From the NCBI GenBank assembly GCA_902786515.1, contig CADADA010000009.1, positions 21,396 to 85,395 of the forward strand: a stretch of DNA of 64,000 nucleotides, given 5' to 3'. This DNA comes from an uncultured Lachnospiraceae bacterium. GTDB lineage: Bacteria > Bacillota > Clostridia > Lachnospirales > Lachnospiraceae. This document shows, in pieces, positions 63,264 to 64,000 of this stretch (position 1 is its first letter; each line of letters begins with the position of its first letter). The position numbers and the translations under genes are program-made. The notes under the pieces were generated by a model. The model ran no database searches. It had not been told where the DNA came from and was given only the letters and a program-made list of their open reading frames with translations.

Positions 63264-63752
63264 ATGGAAAAAACAGAAAATTATTTACAAGTCCTGGAGC
63301 AGAGTCTTGAAAAAAAGAAGAGGATATTACAGGAAATCGTATCTATCAATGAGATACAAAAAAATTCGGTATCGGGAGACAAAATGGATGAAGAGACGTT
63401 TGATAAAAGCATAGCCGACAAAGACCTGCTGATTGAACAGATTAACAAATTGGACGAAGGATTCTCTACAGTGTACGATCGTGTGAGAGATTACATCTCA
63501 TCGCCTGATAATAAAGAAAAGAATAAAGAATTGATACAAAGACTACAAAATCTGATAACCAAGGTAACTGACCTTTCTATGAAAGTAAGTAGGCAGGAAA
63601 AAGAGAACCAGACACTTGTCATGAAAAAATTATCAGACAGTAAAAAGGAAGTTGTTCAGGCCAGAAGCAGGAGCAAGGCAGCTTCTAGTTATTATAACAA
63701 CATGAACAAGATGAATTATGTTGATCCACAATTCATGGATCATAAAAAATAA
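63264..63752 (+). CDS. FliT/FlgN-like helical flagellar protein
   Basis: A 162-residue coiled-coil protein (MEKTENYLQVLEQSLEKKKRILQEIVSINEIQ, in part) just after fliS, where FliT-type chaperones are found. Homology cannot be shown by eye. GGATGGGG lies upstream of the ATG at 63264; in-frame upstream starts exist at 63246 and 63252. Confidence 0.65.
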   Translation: MEKTENYLQVLEQSLEKKKRILQEIVSINEIQKNSVSGDKMDEETFDKSIADKDLLIEQINKLDEGFSTVYDRVRDYISSPDNKEKNKELIQRLQNLITKVTDLSMKVSRQEKENQTLVMKKLSDSKKEVVQARSRSKAASSYYNNMNKMNYVDPQFMDHKK

Positions 63753-63771
63753 AAAAATTCAAAAATAAGGT

Positions 63772-63797
63772 TAAGGAAATAAAAAAAAATCCGATAT
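63772..63797 (+). promoter_or_regulatory. Sigma-D promoter of flagellin
   Basis: TAAG (63772-63775) and CCGATAT (63791-63797) with a 15-bp spacer. A leader of about 110 nt follows before the flagellin gene. Confidence 0.75.
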
Positions 63798-63879
63798 ATT
63801 TATCAAGTAAGTCAGGGATGATTACTGAGCCATTTAGGATGCGTACGGTTCGGATGGTTGATTCAAAAAAATTAGCAAG

Positions 63880-63912
63880 GTAGCATGGAAGCTACTGGAA
63901 GTTCAAGGAGGA
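63880..63912 (+). promoter_or_regulatory. CsrA-binding sites in flagellin leader
   Basis: GTAGC-ATGGAA-GCTAC (63880-63895) forms a hairpin with GGA in the loop, the classical CsrA site, and a second GGA lies in the ribosome site AAGGAGGA (63905-63912). This is the layout of the B. subtilis hag leader, where CsrA blocks translation until FliW removes it. Confidence 0.65.
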
Positions 63913-63918
63913 ATTATT

Positions 63919-64000
63919 ATGGTAGTACAGCACAATATGTCCGCAATGAATGCGAACAGACAGTTAGGAATCACGACAGGAGCACAGGCAAAGTCAACAG
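63919..64000 (+). CDS. Flagellin, 5' part only
   Basis: The ATG at 63919 starts MVVQHNMSAMNANRQLGITTG, the conserved D0 N terminus of flagellin; the gene runs off the window. It is the filament protein served by FliS, FliW, CsrA and possibly FliB in this window. Confidence 0.92.
   Translation, partial: MVVQHNMSAMNANRQLGITTGAQAKST

Overview
The window is low-GC, densely coded DNA from an anaerobic, motile Firmicute, most likely of the family Lachnospiraceae. The signs are hydG (the [FeFe]-hydrogenase maturase), a SufCBDSU iron-sulfur operon under an Rrf2 regulator, the B. subtilis-like order spoIIID-mbl-flhO-flhP, the order comFC-yvyF-flgM-flgN-flgK-flgL-fliW-csrA followed by a flagellin gene, and a flagellin N terminus (MVVQHNMSAMNANRQLG) typical of that family. 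Species cannot be settled from the sequence.

Left third (1-18 kb). This holds the 3' end of an unrecognised gene, a lactate/malate-type dehydrogenase, hydG and a 1608-residue modular surface protein. A 330-bp element with 30-bp terminal inverted repeats follows, then Rrf2-sufC-sufB-sufD-sufS-sufU, a DHH phosphoesterase, a YfcE-like phosphodiesterase, and a PadR / DUF1700 / DUF4097 envelope module.

The most interesting region is 18.0-31.7 kb, a compact thiopeptide antibiotic cluster. A 54-residue precursor (20026-20190) ends in the core SCTTCVCSCSSCCSA, very close to the micrococcin/thiocillin core. Around it lie an ABC exporter, an ocin-ThiF-like leader-binding protein, a YcaO cyclodehydratase ending in PHPFP, a split LanB-type dehydratase (glutamylation and elimination proteins), a candidate pyridine synthase and a SagB/McbC-like azoline dehydrogenase. 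A stand-alone TipAS-type thiopeptide-binding protein, an AAA+ ATPase and a LytTR response regulator follow. The regulator has Asn in place of the phospho-accepting Asp and has no kinase beside it. Two direct repeats 20 bp apart sit just upstream of a strong promoter before the exporter and look like a LytTR-type operator. Self-protection is probably export plus TipAS sequestration, since no ribosomal-protein or methyltransferase resistance gene is present. The right edge carries a broken subtilase gene and a possible group II intron scrap.

Middle (31.9-44 kb). A minus-strand MacAB-like efflux operon has two adaptor proteins, both with acidic stretches. It is followed by a FliB-like flagellin lysine methylase, an MBOAT/SGNH-like surface acylation pair, an NhaD-like antiporter and a cytidylate-kinase-like protein.

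Right third (44-64 kb). This is sporulation (spoIIID), cell shape (mbl) and flagellum. Rod genes are followed by three unrecognised genes, an 840-bp cluster of repeats, recD2, comFC and then the late flagellar operon: yvyF, flgM, flgN, two tandem flgK paralogues, flgL, fliW, csrA, flaG, fliD, fliS, a FliT-like gene and the start of flagellin. Sigma-D-type promoters precede flgM, flaG and flagellin, and the flagellin leader has CsrA-type GGA sites. The repeat cluster shares a 53-bp tandem repeat with the element at 8.3 kb, in opposite orientation.
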